A DNA stretch of 64,000 bases from Leptoclinus maculatus (lineage: Eukaryota; Chordata; Actinopteri; Perciformes; Stichaeidae), in NCBI GenBank assembly GCA_032191485.1, contig JAVDOI010000012.1, forward strand, positions 20,327,485 to 20,391,484, in the 5' to 3' direction. The notes beneath the pieces were generated by a model. The model did not search any database. It was not told the origin of the DNA and saw only the letters and a list, made by a program, of their open reading frames with translations. The position numbers and the translations under genes are program-made. This document shows, piece by piece, positions 55,777-64,000 of the stretch (the first letter of the stretch is position 1; each line of letters opens with the position of its first letter).

Positions 55777-58041
55777 ACTATATATCCATTTCTTAGACAG
55801 GTGCTTCATGTCCCTCACTCCCTAACTGTCCATGCTGGTTCTGTCCCCGTTGTTTTAAAAAGCTAAATAAGTTATTAGCATGACGTCATCCAGCGAGCCA
55901 AACCTGTCTGGTGTACAGCTAGTAGAGAAGCTTCATGTACTGCTTCTCTTTCCTGCTAGTCTGCTGTCTGATTGTGAGGTCAGGCTGATCTGGGATCAGC
56001 TCTTTCAGTAGTTTCTCCTCTCAGTTCTCCTCTCAAACGGGTCTTGGAGGAGCAGTGCTCGCGCTGGCGCTCGCCTGTAGAGACTAGTCCTGACGAGAAC
56101 GCGCAGTTTGGGGCAGAATGAAATCTGCCCCAAGCTGAATCTATTTGAGGACGCTGATTGGCTAAATTGTATGTCACTCATTTATATCTTTAGTCAGCAT
56201 TAAAGCATCATTGGCTAAACTGCTTCATAGACCCGCCTCTTTGGGGCAGTTTTTCCAGCGCCCCAGCCAGCTGAGACGTGCACAAGCAGAGAGGACGAGC
56301 AGGAAAAGCATATATTTACCGCAGATATCATATTTTGCACATATTACTGGGTGATTCCATGTTTCAAAAACACAAATATTGTCAATTTGTATAGTTTATT
56401 ATTATTATTTATTTTATTTTGTATTATTTGTAGCTCAAGGGGGGGCGGCGCCCTAGCGCCCTCTATGGACCAGCCGCCACTGGTGCCCACGCTTTGCTAA
56501 GCCGTTGTAAATAATGGGTTTCAGAGCGCAGTGGTGCCCTTAACAGTCCGCCTCACTCCCGCCGCTCCACAGGAGGACTAGCTACGAGGTAACTGGCAGC
56601 CATCCGTCTTCGTAGCTGCGTCCGCTCTCTTCCTGGCGTGCTGCAGCAACACTTCACAGCCCTGCTGACGTGTGTTGTCATCATGACAACTAACAACAAT
56701 CACCATTTTTCTTTCATACCACGGAAATGTTGGTTGTACTCTTCTATTTCTATGATATTAACCAAAACCTATTCTTATTTAATTACGTTGACTCCTTGTA
56801 CATGTTGGATCAGACTTCAAGATCCTCCACCGTCCTACTTTTCACCTAGAGGTGACTTAGAGGTCACTCCTCATGCCTGCTCGGGCTTTACGATTTTAAA
56901 CTGCCAACTATTCCAAAAACAAAAGGTGGTACCGAGCCCCCCCCTTCTCAGGAATCGTCTTCCGACTCAAGTTTGAGAGTCTGCCTCAGTCGACTACTTC
57001 AAAAGTAAACTCATAACACATCAGCCTTAAACCTCACTTAGTTTGCCCTAAAATACTCAATTACAGTTATCCAGCTTTCCCTTTTGTATATTGCATGTAG
57101 TGTGTGTGTCCAATTATTACGTTTGCAATGCGCTATATCTCACTTCTATACATTTTAGTGTGTTTTGCTCCTGTTACTCATTGCTGTTTTTATCATAAGT
57201 ACAGCCCTTTGATGCATGCTTTGTGATATCATATACACTTTGACTTCACAAAGTAATGACTGACTGCTCACTAATGTTTGGACAATGTAGAGGAAGTGGG
57301 AGAAGGACCTAAGGGTTGATCAGCACTTCTGTCTGCGCCTGCTCTGATGCTGAAACTCCATTGTTGAAACATAAACACCCTGATGGAACACATGCTTTTG
57401 TTCAGCTTATAGTAATGGAGTAGCCCCCAGGATACCATTTACAATCATATGATCAAACTTCTTTCATGCTACAATAAATACCATATAAAGTAGATCATTT
57501 GTCAATGGAAGCCAGCAAAGCCTGGACAGATCAGGAAAGACTTTGCTAGCTGAGACAGGTGTGCAGGAAGTTGCAATCGCTGATAGTCGAGCGATATGTT
57601 TGCGGGTACATTTCATGTCTACACATGACATTACCCTCAAGTCAAGAAATGCATGCACACCCCTCCCCTAGACTCAATACTAAAGTGGTGTGCACTTGTC
57701 ATATAATTCTTACCACAGGAAGTAAAAGTGAAGTTGCTAACATCAAAGTTCTCCATTCCTCCTGTCATGTGACCTTCACAGGAAATATCTCAGATCTTTT
57801 AACATCTTTAAATGTCCCCGTGCTGTTTCTTTTTTCTTCTGGTTTCCTAATTGCTACCTTCACTCATGATATTGTTCAGATACTGATTTCAATAAATATG
57901 TAAAGTGAGCATACGAATGTCAAGCTAATCACAGCTGAGCCTACTGAAACAAGTGAAGCAGCCTTGAAGTGAAAACACAGAGCGCATGGTTTATGGAAGG
58001 AGCTCACTCACCTCCTGCGCTTGCTGTGACATCTTGTCCAT
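29814..58041 (-). CDS. dennd2d: DENN domain-containing protein 2D, 16 coding exons
   Basis: Spliced CDS on the minus strand: 58041-58012, 52017-51957, 51631-51566, 43168-43121, 42332-42237, 38644-38469, 36298-36186, 36079-36010, 35909-35832, 34606-34466, 33405-33257, 31684-31513, 31399-31349, 31259-31178, 31099-30851, 29887-29814 (TAG). It totals 1656 nt (551 aa) with all phases consistent. DENND2 proteins are guanine nucleotide exchange factors, reported for Rab9. Visible in order: a variable N-terminus (1-120), uDENN (YFFEYLVVVSLKKTKD to GYCRRLL, about 122-220), cDENN (EAYCIISSVACFGLFSKIFD, FISLTRP-type IISLTRPLDS, AAAVLERRIVFIA, QVIHAVAALLYPFIWQHTL, about 230-400), dDENN (LLVVDLSEDKK, ILPPKLQTEILEAL, about 401-525), and a lysine-rich tail (ILEYQEKEKKKKEKTKKH). 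The short N-terminus and the tail fit DENND2D, not 2A or 2C. The first three exons are the least certain, since they are fast-evolving. An alternative start exon exists at 47.65 kb. Confidence 0.92.
30240..30600. repeat. Interspersed repeat in dennd2d last intron (family R, copy 1)
   Basis: Shares blocks with 32600-32700 and 39350-39420: ctccgtctagctgtcagggt, gctcctccgtttcctt, gtgtccaccaccagcacact, and a 'ctgcatactgac' end. It is the first of several pieces of one family in the dennd2d introns. Confidence 0.65.
31902..31962. repeat. 8-bp tandem repeat
   Basis: The unit cataccat is repeated about seven to eight times without error, in dennd2d intron 11. Confidence 0.95.
32130..33005. repeat. 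Interspersed repeat (family R, copy 2)
   Basis: The run from ccttcatagctagcatagca (32199) to gctacgctatgattggcc (about 32490) matches 39671-39962 in the same orientation. The later part (gtaatacaccgactatggag, gatccaaactatcccttta) matches 33785-33840. A small CTAT microsatellite lies at 32884-32906. The ttaa-containing end and the absence of coding suggest a non-autonomous DNA element. Confidence 0.75.
33630..33842. repeat. Interspersed repeat (family R, copy 3, end fragment)
   Basis: Blocks gtgaaaatattctaaatata, ttactcctgtctgctcctcc, actgactatggagaagtg and catccaaactatcccttt match the right part of copy 2 at 32800-33005. Confidence 0.7.
36562..37710. mobile_element. hAT element with 8-bp target duplication, dennd2d intron 6
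   Basis: The left end is tagggctgcacaattaatcg and the right end is the inverted equivalent ataatcgtgcagccctaa-like (observed cataatcgtgcagcccta). The element is flanked on both sides by GCTTGCAG (36554-36561 and 37711-37718), a perfect 8-bp target-site duplication typical of hAT. A plus-strand start at 36875 (MSGAEVEELVPRKGSSSVIW, then KFFGF) looks like a hAT transposase BED-finger N-terminus. The rest is interrupted by a second element from 36998. Confidence 0.85.
36998..37570. mobile_element. Element nested in the hAT copy, Harbinger-like ends
   Basis: The left end TGCTGCGTTCAC (36998-37009) and right end GTGAACGCAGCA (37559-37570) are exact inverted repeats. Both are flanked by TTA, a 3-bp duplication expected for PIF/Harbinger. 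Directly after the right copy, TGCTGCGTTCAC occurs again, producing a palindrome at 37557-37587 with perfect 15-bp arms around a single T. Confidence 0.65.
37880..38330. repeat. Probable MITE fragment in dennd2d intron 6
   Basis: The phrase agggacagttcaccctgaaa and the block 'ttccctgtagtggcgctcat...gatagatttggtgtgagttg' match my memory of a common fish repeat. The ends were not delimited. Confidence 0.45.
39350..39995. repeat. Interspersed repeat (family R, copy 4)
   Basis: 39671-39990 parallels 32199-32520 block by block (cagcctgaaaatgaagaaca, agagctggccgatgctacgc, gcgaagg). 39352-39420 parallels 30327-30400. This copy includes both ends of the shared family in one place. Confidence 0.75.
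40660..41240 (+). mobile_element. LINE fragment (endonuclease remnant plus 3' end), dennd2d intron 5
   Basis: Decayed frames near 40905-41125 read like a LINE apurinic endonuclease domain (a VSVAVLYIPYDANENNALQ-like stretch at about 41067-41120). The sequence then jumps to a 3'-end style tail with caataaatgacccttgaatc (about 41217-41236). The reverse transcriptase is absent. Recognition is from memory of a common fish LINE family. Confidence 0.55.
41843..42033. repeat. Pentanucleotide (CTACY)n microsatellite
   Basis: About 190 bp of ctact and ctacc units in long runs, in dennd2d intron 5. It keeps all plus frames open, which explains the apparent YSTLPYPT-type reading frames. Confidence 0.95.
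42484..42780. repeat. Probable hAT MITE fragment
   Basis: The blocks accaaataccccgatatcag, gtagggttgactattggtgc and atatcaaatttcatttcaca, then a gatatattgatattgcacagcc end, match my memory of a widespread fish element. It lies in dennd2d intron 4, upstream of exon 5. Confidence 0.5.
45451..45534. repeat. 20-bp tandem repeat, four copies
   Basis: The unit tgaatgaatacagtacatga is repeated four times, the first with a g for a change. It lies in dennd2d intronic DNA. Confidence 0.95.
46830..47110 (+). repeat. Dispersed repeat, copy B (copy A at about 1.26-1.56 kb)
   Basis: Collinear near-identical blocks with copy A: agacgttcaa, gacgttgtcatggcaa, agtgctgtcccgt, cctcacagtctctcacactc, gtcagtaagtccctgagggt. 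It lies about 0.5 kb from the alternative dennd2d first exon, on the intron side. Confidence 0.75.
47587..47650 (-). CDS. dennd2d: Alternative first coding exon of dennd2d
   Basis: On the minus strand an ATG at 47650 opens 21 codons (MSEAVVKRRKGGRLTNFRNR, then W) and one extra base, followed by a strong donor (GGA|GTGAGTAC). Its phase matches exon 4 (43168-43121), where the join gives S-EQPKENL. The product would be 520 aa, without the 52 residues encoded by exons 1-3. The sequence upstream (47650-47900) is CpG-rich, as expected of a promoter. It could instead be an independent short frame. No transcript evidence was available. Confidence 0.55.
47651..47900 (-). promoter_or_regulatory. dennd2d: Candidate internal promoter of dennd2d
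   Basis: A CpG-rich stretch (ccgcatcccggctcgcgctc, ccgcgtgc, tccgcaaaaacgcccc) contrasts with flanking AT-rich intron. It lies immediately upstream, on the minus strand, of the alternative first exon. The assignment is by composition and position only. Confidence 0.4.
48967..49074. repeat. 37-bp direct duplication followed by poly-C
   Basis: agctcaacaggggcccacgc plus the following ctatcaaccacccatacc appears twice in tandem (from about 48976 and 49013). It is followed by about 22 consecutive C, immediately before the LINE reverse transcriptase fragment. Confidence 0.9.
49075..50330 (+). mobile_element. Non-LTR retrotransposon 3' half (reverse transcriptase remnant)
   Basis: An open plus frame to about 49665 carries reverse-transcriptase blocks: KAAGPDSVSP, IIPVPK, DYRPVALT, LDPLQFAYRANRSVDDAV and the FVDFSSAFNTI catalytic-region start. 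An internal deletion and frame change near 49670 removes the YADD region. The frame from about 49676 to 50043 (TMMVHFYTAIIESILCSSVT onward) is the LINE C-terminal segment. The 3' tail has ggcaataaacggttctgattctga, the short ATTCTG-type repeat end seen in fish L2/Rex-like LINEs. It is in sense on the plus strand, antisense to dennd2d, in intron 3. Confidence 0.85.
50396..51230. mobile_element. hAT-like element with GTGTCAAACTCA ends, carrying an integrase-type fragment
   Basis: GTGTCAAACTCA (50401-50412) and its exact reverse complement (51214-51225) mark the ends. Adjacent cgggccacat and ggcgggccggatttggcc blocks are typical of this hAT-like family. The target duplication was not resolved. 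The interior carries a minus-strand fragment of an unrelated transposase type (see 50704-50985). Confidence 0.75.
50704..50985 (-). pseudogene. N-terminal fragment of an integrase-core (rve-type) transposase
   Basis: A 93-codon open frame on the minus strand contains YIEDYFKRDFTTDEILQLLS, then TLERISSKKQLWSRKN, and ends in SGQCHGYRWMH. This order (YIE-YF-GFT-EI--LL, TL+R, RRK-TD, GY-W-H) fits the N-terminal helix-turn-helix part of fish integrase-core transposase genes. The catalytic DDE part is missing. It lies between the inverted ends of the hAT-like element. Confidence 0.6.
52520..53345. repeat. Fish interspersed repeat with two tandem partial copies
   Basis: The segment cggacggcaaccttcggttc ... 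cttgcattttctct ... ggggcgactcctccggttg ... gaagtctatgggaaaatgac (52539-52670) is repeated as 52839-52965. The downstream part ends in catatacagtctatggc (53330-53344), an ending known from high-copy fish elements. It lies in dennd2d intron 1. Confidence 0.65.
54700..55130 (+). repeat. Interspersed repeat related to 5.55-5.76 kb
   Basis: Matches the mtch1 intron 4 copy at both ends. It is longer and has an extra internal segment (about 54840-55040) with GGA-rich, exon-like composition. Confidence 0.6.
55358..56482. mobile_element. hAT-type non-autonomous element with 8-bp target duplication, dennd2d intron 1
   Basis: Ends cagtggtggctggtgg and its imperfect inverse ccagccgccactg are flanked on both sides by GTGCCCAC (55350-55357 and 56483-56490). 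The 1125-bp interior has no transposase. It contains AT/TA microsatellites at about 55572-55785 and the ggcgccctagcgccctctat block near the right end. Confidence 0.9.
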
Positions 58042-58321
58042 TTGTCTCGGTTGAGCAGAGGAAACTGAATCCGGTTCTAATGCTCTGACTTTGTCATAAC
58101 TTTGGTTTTTTTTATTCCTTCAACCGATAAATACCAGCGTTAAATGTTCTCCTGCTCAGCATACACGGGCAGTGTAAACAACTGCTGTTGGTGACGATGA
58201 AGCAGCAAGTGCACTGTAAGAGGAAGTGCTCTAGTTGAAGTGTGCGGTCGATAGACTTCAGTCTCAGGCTGGGATTTCCTCTTTCAATGTCAAAGTACAA
58301 TGACGTTGCGACACAATGTAG

Positions 58322-58368
<47 letters not shown>
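58322..58368. repeat. (TG)n microsatellite
   Basis: About 23 uninterrupted TG units, located about 0.3 kb upstream of dennd2d exon 1. Confidence 0.97.
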
Positions 58369-58369
<1 letters not shown>

Positions 58370-61300
58370 TGTGCAGTGAAACCTGTTCATCGGCTTTTGG
58401 AACCAGTTAGTGCACTGGATAACGATTATTATTGTATATGCACTCTACAAACCTGAGTCTGCTTGTGTTGGCAGACACAAAAGAGTTACAAGGAAGAAGA
58501 ATTAGTGGGATAAAAAAAAAGGAGGACATCTGTGTTTCCACTGCTATCTATTTGAATCTGTCTTTTAAAACTGACCACCATGAGACCAACAGTCTTAAAG
58601 CTGTGTAATGCTAAATCAGTGGCGTACTCTTTTAAGTCCTGGTCCCCCCAGCAGAGTTCAAAGTCATCCAGGAGTATTCACTAAATCAATATAGGGACTG
58701 CTCACAGGGCTAGTTTAAAGCACCTTGAAGCAACTTTGTGATATTGGACAACTGACTTGACTAGAAGTTGTCACAAGGACTCTCTTCTCTTCTCTGTCTT
58801 TGTTGGGTTGCCAGGTCTGGCTCCCTGTCTTTGTCTCCACCTCCAGCTCACTTCCCCCAGGCCATGTCCTCTCCTCTCAAACCCCAAACCTGCCGTCCTC
58901 GAACCATCCACTAGATGCCCTCAGACTCCAGTCCTGTTCACCTGACACCAACAAATTGATTTAACACCAAGAAGTGGCCCTTAGAAATGGGTTCTCAGGG
59001 CCCTCACATTGTCTCCTCCTACCTATGTAGATGGTATTAGTTGATAGGACATGTCGGTGTTCATGATTCACTTCAGGCCATTGTTACTTTCAGGCATCCC
59101 GTGCTCTGGACTGCTTAGGTCCACAACTTCACCATATGAAGAGACATTTAAATGAAGAGTACATGGGCGGAAGTCTCATCGTTGCTCTCCTGCATGAAGC
59201 GGATTCAACACATCAGCAAACATTGATAAGAGTACATGACAACTTGTTGACAGTTCCCTCTGTGTGGTAAGGGTGTGTGCTGGCAGCTCAACCACTTCTA
59301 CTGTACATGTAGATGACAGTGTGAATGTAAAGTCACGGTCAGTGCAAGTGTTTTGAAATGATGTTCTTAAAGTGGATCTGATAGCAGAACAGATGAAAAT
59401 TATACAAATCAGCAGCTGTCCTGCAAACTGTGACCTGTGTGTGTGTGTGGGCAGGTGTATAGTAGGTGCAATTGTCTTATCTGAGCAGCAGGGTCGAACT
59501 CAAACAAAACACCGATTTCACTCGAGTTGGACAGAACGTGTTGAGGAGCGCCGCCGCTGGACGGAGCGTAGAGCTGCAGTGTGTGTGGCAGAGCAGTCCA
59601 TGGGGGGGTTCTTCCTCTGCAGGTTGGGCTGTCAGCAGAGGTCAGTGAAGTGGAGCCAGAGCTGAAACTTTATTTTTTCTTGGAAAGGGTCCCTTTTACT
59701 GACGAATAAAAAAGAAGCTACACTTAAGATACTCTGCTTTGAGTGTGGTTGCATCAGGCTTAAAGAACAATACTGCAGGCATCATTATTAAGTGAACCCC
59801 ATACAGCTCTGTTAATTTGGTGTTTCTGCAAAGTTGGTAAGGAGCGTTGCAGTTCTGAGAGAAACTGCACACATCCTGGATCATAAAGCAGTGCACTCTG
59901 ACCGGATCTGAAGTACTGTGTGGAGGTATCTTTAACCAGTGTCACATTCTTGATTGTGATGCTTTGAGTGTTGAGTAGTGATGGATTAGTATCTTTAGGA
60001 CTACAGAAGCATGTTGCTTCCTCCCACAGAATTTCGGACATTAAATGTGAATTTATTTTGCTTATTGACAGTCTGTTGTATATGTTTTCTGTTCTGTTAT
60101 TTATTGTTTTGTTTTTTACAAACATTTTTCTTCTCTTTTTTTAAACGTTCAAAATAAAACAATAAAATAAAAATGACTGAATCACCGACAGAGAGAGGCG
60201 TAGACAGACCTATCTCATCTAAACAAGATACATAACACCATGATCAGATGTACACTGTATCAAACGTCCAGATGTAATACCAAGGAAAAGATCTTTGTAG
60301 CCCACGTTGACAATTACTTTTACTTTGTGTGATTATTTAGCTTTTTGTCATGCTTTAGATGAGACATGACAAAAGCATCATTGTCTTCATTTGAAAATAA
60401 GAATGTAAAGATATGAAATATATGCTGACAGTATGGACATTGTGAACTATTGTGTTGTTCTATTGCCCACAAGTAGGCTATAGTTTTACAACCTGGACAA
60501 AAACATATGATAACCACCACCAACTCCGCACCGCTCTCCACATGGCAGCAGCTAAGCCGGCAGCTAGCAGCTAACAGTGCTGCCAGTGCAAACAACGTCA
60601 GCGGTGCCCACCCTCCGGTTCCCCCTCGCAGTAACAGTGACTACCATAGTGGGACCTGGAGGGTGGGGGCCGCGTTGAAACCGCCAAATGAGCATCGGGC
60701 AGAGGGGCGGTGGTGAGCTCACCAGCGGGGCACGCTCACGTGCAGCTAAAGCACTCATTTTCCATTGATAATACTGTAGTTGTTTGTTGCTATATTAATG
60801 CTGTGGATCCCAGATAGAGAACATTTAGGCATGTACTGGGATTCAGTTTTTTCATGTGTGGATCAATAATATGCAACCATTACAGTTAGTTTTGGTTTGA
60901 ATACCATTTACAGCCCCTGAAAGGCTGCAGTATTTTACTGATAGTAATAGTCATGACTAAAAAAAAGCAACATTTAACACTCAACTCATTCAGTCTACGT
61001 CATCAGGACTGTGTGGGTGTGGTTTGAGCTGATTGAAGAAAATGGGTTTTTAGGACCTTTAAGTGCACTACAAGCCTTGAGAGCGCTGCTGCTTCATCAA
61101 CTAGTCCTCGAGGGTCAGATGATATTGTGAACACATGATACCTCATCCTTAATAATAATAATAATATTTCAGTATCAGGGTTGTTTCTGAGGCTCTGGGC
61201 CTTGTTTCAAAAATCAGGAGTGGAAGAGTTATAAAAATGACGTCCTAATGTTACTTCCTAACTACTTTTCCTTGAAGCTGATGGAAAATGTCATGAGGTC

Positions 61301-62800
61301 AAGGAAAGAAGTGAAGGAGAATACTATCAGTGATTTATGTAAATACAATCACGTAAATACAATCACGGTGCAAAGAGAATGTGATTGTATTTTTGCTAAG
61401 ACCTATAATTAAGATGCAACACCAAATATACTGTGGTGACACTACAATCTCCCCACAATGGAGGACACAATACGCCATTTCAGTGACAGGCTGCTTCACA
61501 GCATTTTGAACTGATGCTTCTTCTTATTGCTGCTGTAACACTGTAAATGTCTCCGCCGTGGGACTAGTACAGGATTATTATCATTTTAAACGTGACAACC
61601 CAGTGAAAAATATGACTTCATTTCCAAGGCTGGAATTGAAATTAAAAAAGGAATAAAGGCTAGCAGTCACCAAAGGTTATCTGAATCATTTTGAGTGAAG
61701 TGTTTGAGTTATGGAGAAGAGGACCATTTGAGTGTATACTTCTTGTGCATATTTATTTTTGTTGATCATTTAATCTTGTTCATGAAGATTTGTTTTCTGA
61801 CAGTTTGTTATGTTTACTGTTCATTTTTGGGTTATTCTTGTTTTGTTTTTTACTTATTTGTTACATTTTTTGAATAAACAATAAAATACGAATACAATGA
61901 AACAAAATGGTCGTCACCGTTCACTCATATTTATCAGCATGAATCCCATGAGTATATGACTGTAGGACAATAATTGTTAAGTCTATAATCCATACGCATA
62001 TCGCTTGTTTTCATGTAAAGCAGAATGGTGCGTCGCTTTAAATGCTGCCCCTAGGAATTGTGGGTCGGCATTATCTCTTTTCCTTTCGTAAAGGAAGGCC
62101 TAGTGTATCCCTTGCTAAAGGAGATAAGAAAGGAAGCGTTGAAGCACTTTTCATTTAGAGAATTTGACCAGCTCTTATCATGGCTGACATTTGGATACTT
62201 CCGGGTCATTTCACACAGTGAAACCAACTTTAATAAACTCTGAGATCTGAATACATCATACAGTAGGAAATATGTTTGAAAGAAAATAGTTCCTACATGA
62301 AGCTGCTCCCAACAAGGTCGATGGATTATCTTCAGTAACCGGGTCATGATTTCTGGAAAGAGACATTGCTGTTGAATTTCTCAAATGTATTTTGGTGCTT
62401 TGATCACCAGAAGGCGAGTGACATCTAGTTCCATTATAGTGGAGAGAAGACAGACATCTCCAAATCTCACACCAAAACTATCTCTACACTGATGAATAGC
62501 ACAAATAGGTGACGATTATGGTATGAATAATTTTGGTGGGGCCACACAATATTCATACAAGAAAATGTGATGATGTAATCCTCACATCGAACCAATCACA
62601 TTGAACCATACTCTCACAACCAATATACTGCACAAGTGAGAGAGGGGAGACCCTGTGATTGCTGTGACTAATGTACCACCAACAGCAGAGATGACACAAT
62701 TCAAGAAGAATAATGCCTTCTGAAATCACACAATGCAGATCTGACGACATAGCTTACCATACCAACATATAGGACCACCAAAGGACAATGTTAAAGATCT
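58370..62800. other. Gene-free stretch upstream of dennd2d
   Basis: No coding exon is supported. A GC-rich patch at 60510-60750 (ccccctcgcag, ggtgggggccgcgttg) may be a repeat or a promoter. AT-rich tails with AATAAA clusters occur at 60150-60180 and 61872-61890. Open frames here are short and show no family features. Confidence 0.4.
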
Positions 62801-62816
62801 CTCAACATCAAATAGT

Positions 62817-63062
62817 CTACTCGTGACCAGCAACGAAAGGTGCATTTGTCATCTGTTGAGCAACCTCATCCTTGTAAACATTGTACATGCAATCCAAAAG
62901 TTTGTTTTGAATGATGGCTGCAGTGCCCTTAAAACAGGGTTGAGCATCACAATGGTTCCTGAGCCTGGAGTCTCCCTCGCACATAGTCTCAAATAGGCAT
63001 CTAAAAATGCCAGAGCCGGCCGAATCGCCATGTCCACGCAAGGCAATCTGCACTTTCCACAA
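62817..63062 (-). pseudogene. hAT-like (ZMYM/DUF4371-type) transposase fragment
   Basis: An 81-codon open frame on the minus strand reads VQIALRGHGDSAGSGIFRCL ... FKGTAAIIQNKLLDCMYNVY, with a 'VAQQMTNAPFV' end. This order (N-IALRGH, G-F, IQN-LL, A-F) fits the start of DUF4371/ZMYM1-like hAT transposases. No catalytic region follows. It is a relic. Confidence 0.6.
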
Positions 63063-63754
63063 AGTTTATACAGGTTTTAATTCTACCTTTCTAAATCATA
63101 CTGTAGTTATATAGTCCTCACGAGTCGTCACTACTTTTGTCACGTTAATGTAAGTACAATATCAGACCCACTATTAAAATCAACCAATGGGATGCTTCTA
63201 GAGGCCCTGTTCATCAGGTCCCACTCAAGATGAACACACACATACATGCGTAGATGGTTTGTTGGTCCAGATCTACAAGTGCAGTGGGGCTGGGTCTGCC
63301 GTGCCCCACCAGGCGGAAAAGGGCAAGCAGCATCAGGCACAGAGACACACTCACACACACTACGAAGCAGTATGTTTCTATAGAAGTGATTTAATTCAGA
63401 ATATGGTGGAAAATTTAATTTTTTTTTGCCTTTATTGTGTCTGAAATAGAGAAAAGCCGATAACTTTTTCTGTATAACATCGCCCTCTGGTGGGGCCGTG
63501 CCCCACAGGCCCCTCATGCAAAAACGCTGATGCAGGTAAGAAGAAAAATATGTTTTCTTCACATAGAAATCAGTCCATAGGCAACCACGTTTACATTACA
63601 ATCTGTTCACACATTGGCAATGCAAAGCAATTAATATATGTGAAATTGTTACATACAGTAGCAGGGTACCTTTAAGTACATTGAGCTTTTGTTCTTTCTT
63701 CTCAGTAAACTTTGAATGCAGGACTTTTACTCGTAACAGAGTATTTCTGCACTG

Positions 63755-64000
63755 CTGTAGTAGTACTGGACGGCATGGCGGTGGTCAGCACTGTCTCCTA
63801 ACAGCACGGGGTTCAATGAACATGTCGTTCAGCTTGGGCCCTTCTACCTGGACTTTGCATGTTCTACCCATGTCTCCAGGTTCTCTGGCTTCCTCCCACG
63901 GACCAAACACATGCAGCTTAGGTTAATTGTTCACCCTAACTCACTTGTAGGGGTCGATGTGAGCGTCAATGGTTGTCTAGGTGTGATTGCCCGGCAACGA
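63755..64000 (+). repeat. High-copy interspersed repeat running off the window
   Basis: Blocks gactttgcatgttctaccca, ggttctctggcttcctccca, aacacatgcagcttaggtta, 'gtgagcgtcaatggttgtct' and 'cccggcaacga' match a high-copy repeat of fish and other vertebrates known from memory. It continues beyond position 64000. Confidence 0.7.

Noticed and set aside
59372..59665. 97-codon plus-strand frame with Cys- and Arg-rich composition
   Set aside because: No domain, no supported splice partners, and composition like the local TG-rich DNA. An unrecognised exon is possible but unsupported.

Overview
This window is nuclear DNA from a vertebrate, almost certainly a ray-finned fish and probably a percomorph-type teleost. 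The genes have many short exons with GT-AG introns of about 0.1-9 kb. The spliced proteins match vertebrate families closely, and the spacer DNA is full of fish-type hAT, Harbinger-like, MITE and LINE remnants plus simple repeats. There is no operon, ribosome binding site or CRISPR array. No tRNA or rRNA gene was recognised.

Three protein-coding genes could be rebuilt exon by exon with consistent splice phases. (1) mtch1, plus strand, 1876-9212: 12 coding exons, 307 aa, a mitochondrial outer-membrane carrier homologue. (2) stk38 (NDR1 kinase), minus strand, 22796-18292: 13 coding exons, 467 aa, plus a 5' non-coding exon ending at 24546. (3) dennd2d, minus strand, 58041-29814: 16 coding exons, 551 aa, a DENN-domain Rab regulator, with a second candidate first exon at 47650-47587 that gives a 520-aa form. 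mtch1 and stk38 converge. stk38 and dennd2d are in tandem on the minus strand. The genes do not obviously work together: they act at the mitochondrial outer membrane, in a Hippo/NDR kinase pathway and in membrane traffic.

Layout: 0-1.8 kb repeat-rich upstream DNA and the mtch1 promoter; 1.9-9.6 kb mtch1, with an internally deleted hAT element and an 820-bp 13-mer satellite in intron 2 and a 537-bp MITE in intron 10; 9.7-18.1 kb a gene-free transposon graveyard with a minisatellite; 18.1-24.6 kb stk38; 24.6-29.8 kb spacer with oppositely oriented repeat arrays and a GC-rich patch; 29.8-58.1 kb dennd2d, whose introns hold at least three well-delimited DNA transposons, two LINE fragments and many copies of one interspersed repeat; 58.1-64 kb spacer with a TG microsatellite, a transposase relic and a high-copy repeat running off the window end.

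The points most worth a second look are: simple repeats sitting directly on stk38 splice sites (exon 6 has a TG tract at its acceptor and a C tract at its donor; exon 10 has a TCC tract as its polypyrimidine tract); a GC-AG intron and a NAGNAG acceptor in stk38; a hAT terminus fused to a mtch1 splice donor; the two candidate dennd2d promoters; and an integrase-type transposase fragment carried inside the terminal repeats of a hAT-like element. Exon borders were read by eye from splice signals, phase and remembered family sequences; no alignment or transcript data were available.
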